DNA from: Rhodococcus sp. (in: high G+C Gram-positive bacteria)
GTDB taxonomy: Bacteria; Actinomycetota; Actinomycetes; Mycobacteriales; Mycobacteriaceae
DNA: 64,000 nucleotides
Assembly: GCA_012514505.1 (NCBI GenBank)
Contig: JAAZAD010000396.1
Span: forward strand, 1 to 64,000
Direction of reading: 5' to 3'
The position numbers and the translations under genes are program-made. Under the pieces are notes generated by a model that saw nothing but the letters and a program-made list of their open reading frames with translations, had not been told where the DNA came from and did not search any database. This document shows positions 63,379 through 64,000 of this stretch, in pieces. Every line of letters begins with the position of its first letter. Position 1 is the first letter of the stretch.

Positions 63379-64000
63379 ATGAGACTGTTTCTGTCTTCGT
63401 ACCGGTTCGGTGCGAATCCCGACCGTTTCCGCGCACTCGTCGATTACGGTACGCGGGTTGCGGTGATCGCGGCGGCCGCAGACGCGTGGCCGGCCACGGC
63501 TCGCGCCTCGGCGGTGGTCAGCGATATCGCACCATTACGGCGTTTGGGGTATCAGGCCGAAGAGGTGGATCTGCGAGAGTTCGTCGGATGCCCGGACGCC
63601 CTCGCAGACCGTCTTGCACCGTTTCGGACGGTATGGGTCCGGGGTGGCAACACCTTCGTGTTGCGGGCGCAGATGGCGCGCAGTGGCGCAGACGAGGTGA
63701 TTCGCGACCGCGTACGTAGCGATTCGCTCGTGTATGCCGGCTACAGCGCGGGCGCATGCGTAGCGACGCCGACGCTGCTGGGGTTGGACGCGAGTGACGA
63801 TCCGGGCGAGGTGCGCCCCACCTGCGCTGTCGAACCGCTGTGGGAGGGCCTGGGGTTTGTCGATTTCGCGATAGTTCCGCACTACCCCGTACAGAGCACG
63901 GGCGAATCAGACGTGTCGCTGACCGATCTGGCGGAGGTGAACCGCACGATCACCACCTTGCGATCCGCTGGAATCGCTTATCGGACTCTGACCGACGACG
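63379..64000 (+). CDS. Peptidase E (S51)-like protein (truncated at right edge)
   Basis: MRLFLSSYRFGANPDRF; VWVRGGNTFVLRAQM; YAGYSAGACVATPTL. Confidence 0.85.
   Translation, partial: MRLFLSSYRFGANPDRFRALVDYGTRVAVIAAAADAWPATARASAVVSDIAPLRRLGYQAEEVDLREFVGCPDALADRLAPFRTVWVRGGNTFVLRAQMARSGADEVIRDRVRSDSLVYAGYSAGACVATPTLLGLDASDDPGEVRPTCAVEPLWEGLGFVDFAIVPHYPVQSTGESDVSLTDLAEVNRTITTLRSAGIAYRTLTDD

Overview
This 64 kb high-GC window looks like a Rhodococcus/Nocardiaceae-type actinobacterial chromosome. It is mostly conserved core genes. From left to right on the - strand: atpA (partial)-H-F-E-B-I, a WecA/Rfe-like transferase, Sua5, PrmC, PrfA, RpmE, Rho, thrB-thrC-hom-lysA and argS. Later blocks are a DUF3105/DUF305 pair, tRNA-Arg(CCG), a sulfate-activation/sulfotransferase locus, an accessory clpP pair, a P450, a MarR/DJ-1 operon, galK/galT, a PopR/ClgR-like regulator, a valine-catabolism operon, a SWIM/SNF2 pair, a branched-chain 2-oxoacid dehydrogenase operon with its Lrp regulator, and pntB/A2/A1. 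No CRISPR array, prophage or transposase was seen. The observations I rate highest are: (1) a probable sulfation module at 20.4-28.9 kb. It has PAPS synthesis (CysD, CysNC), PAP removal (a CysQ fused to an NTF2-like domain), an IclR regulator, and a divergent DUF1214-SDR-sulfotransferase operon. Both promoters carry the same two-part operator: a KstR-like TNNAACNNGTTNNA box plus a GGTMCATATTTGKACC dyad with a compensatory base change. (2) A dispersed 48-bp palindromic repeat in four copies that supplies the stop codon, and in three genes the last residues, of four genes. (3) An accessory clpP1/clpP2 pair with a PopR-box-like dyad and a PopR/ClgR-like regulator ending in ...LLAA. Several further palindromic operators were read directly from the sequence. 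No searches were run, so family names rest on motif recognition in the translated ORFs.
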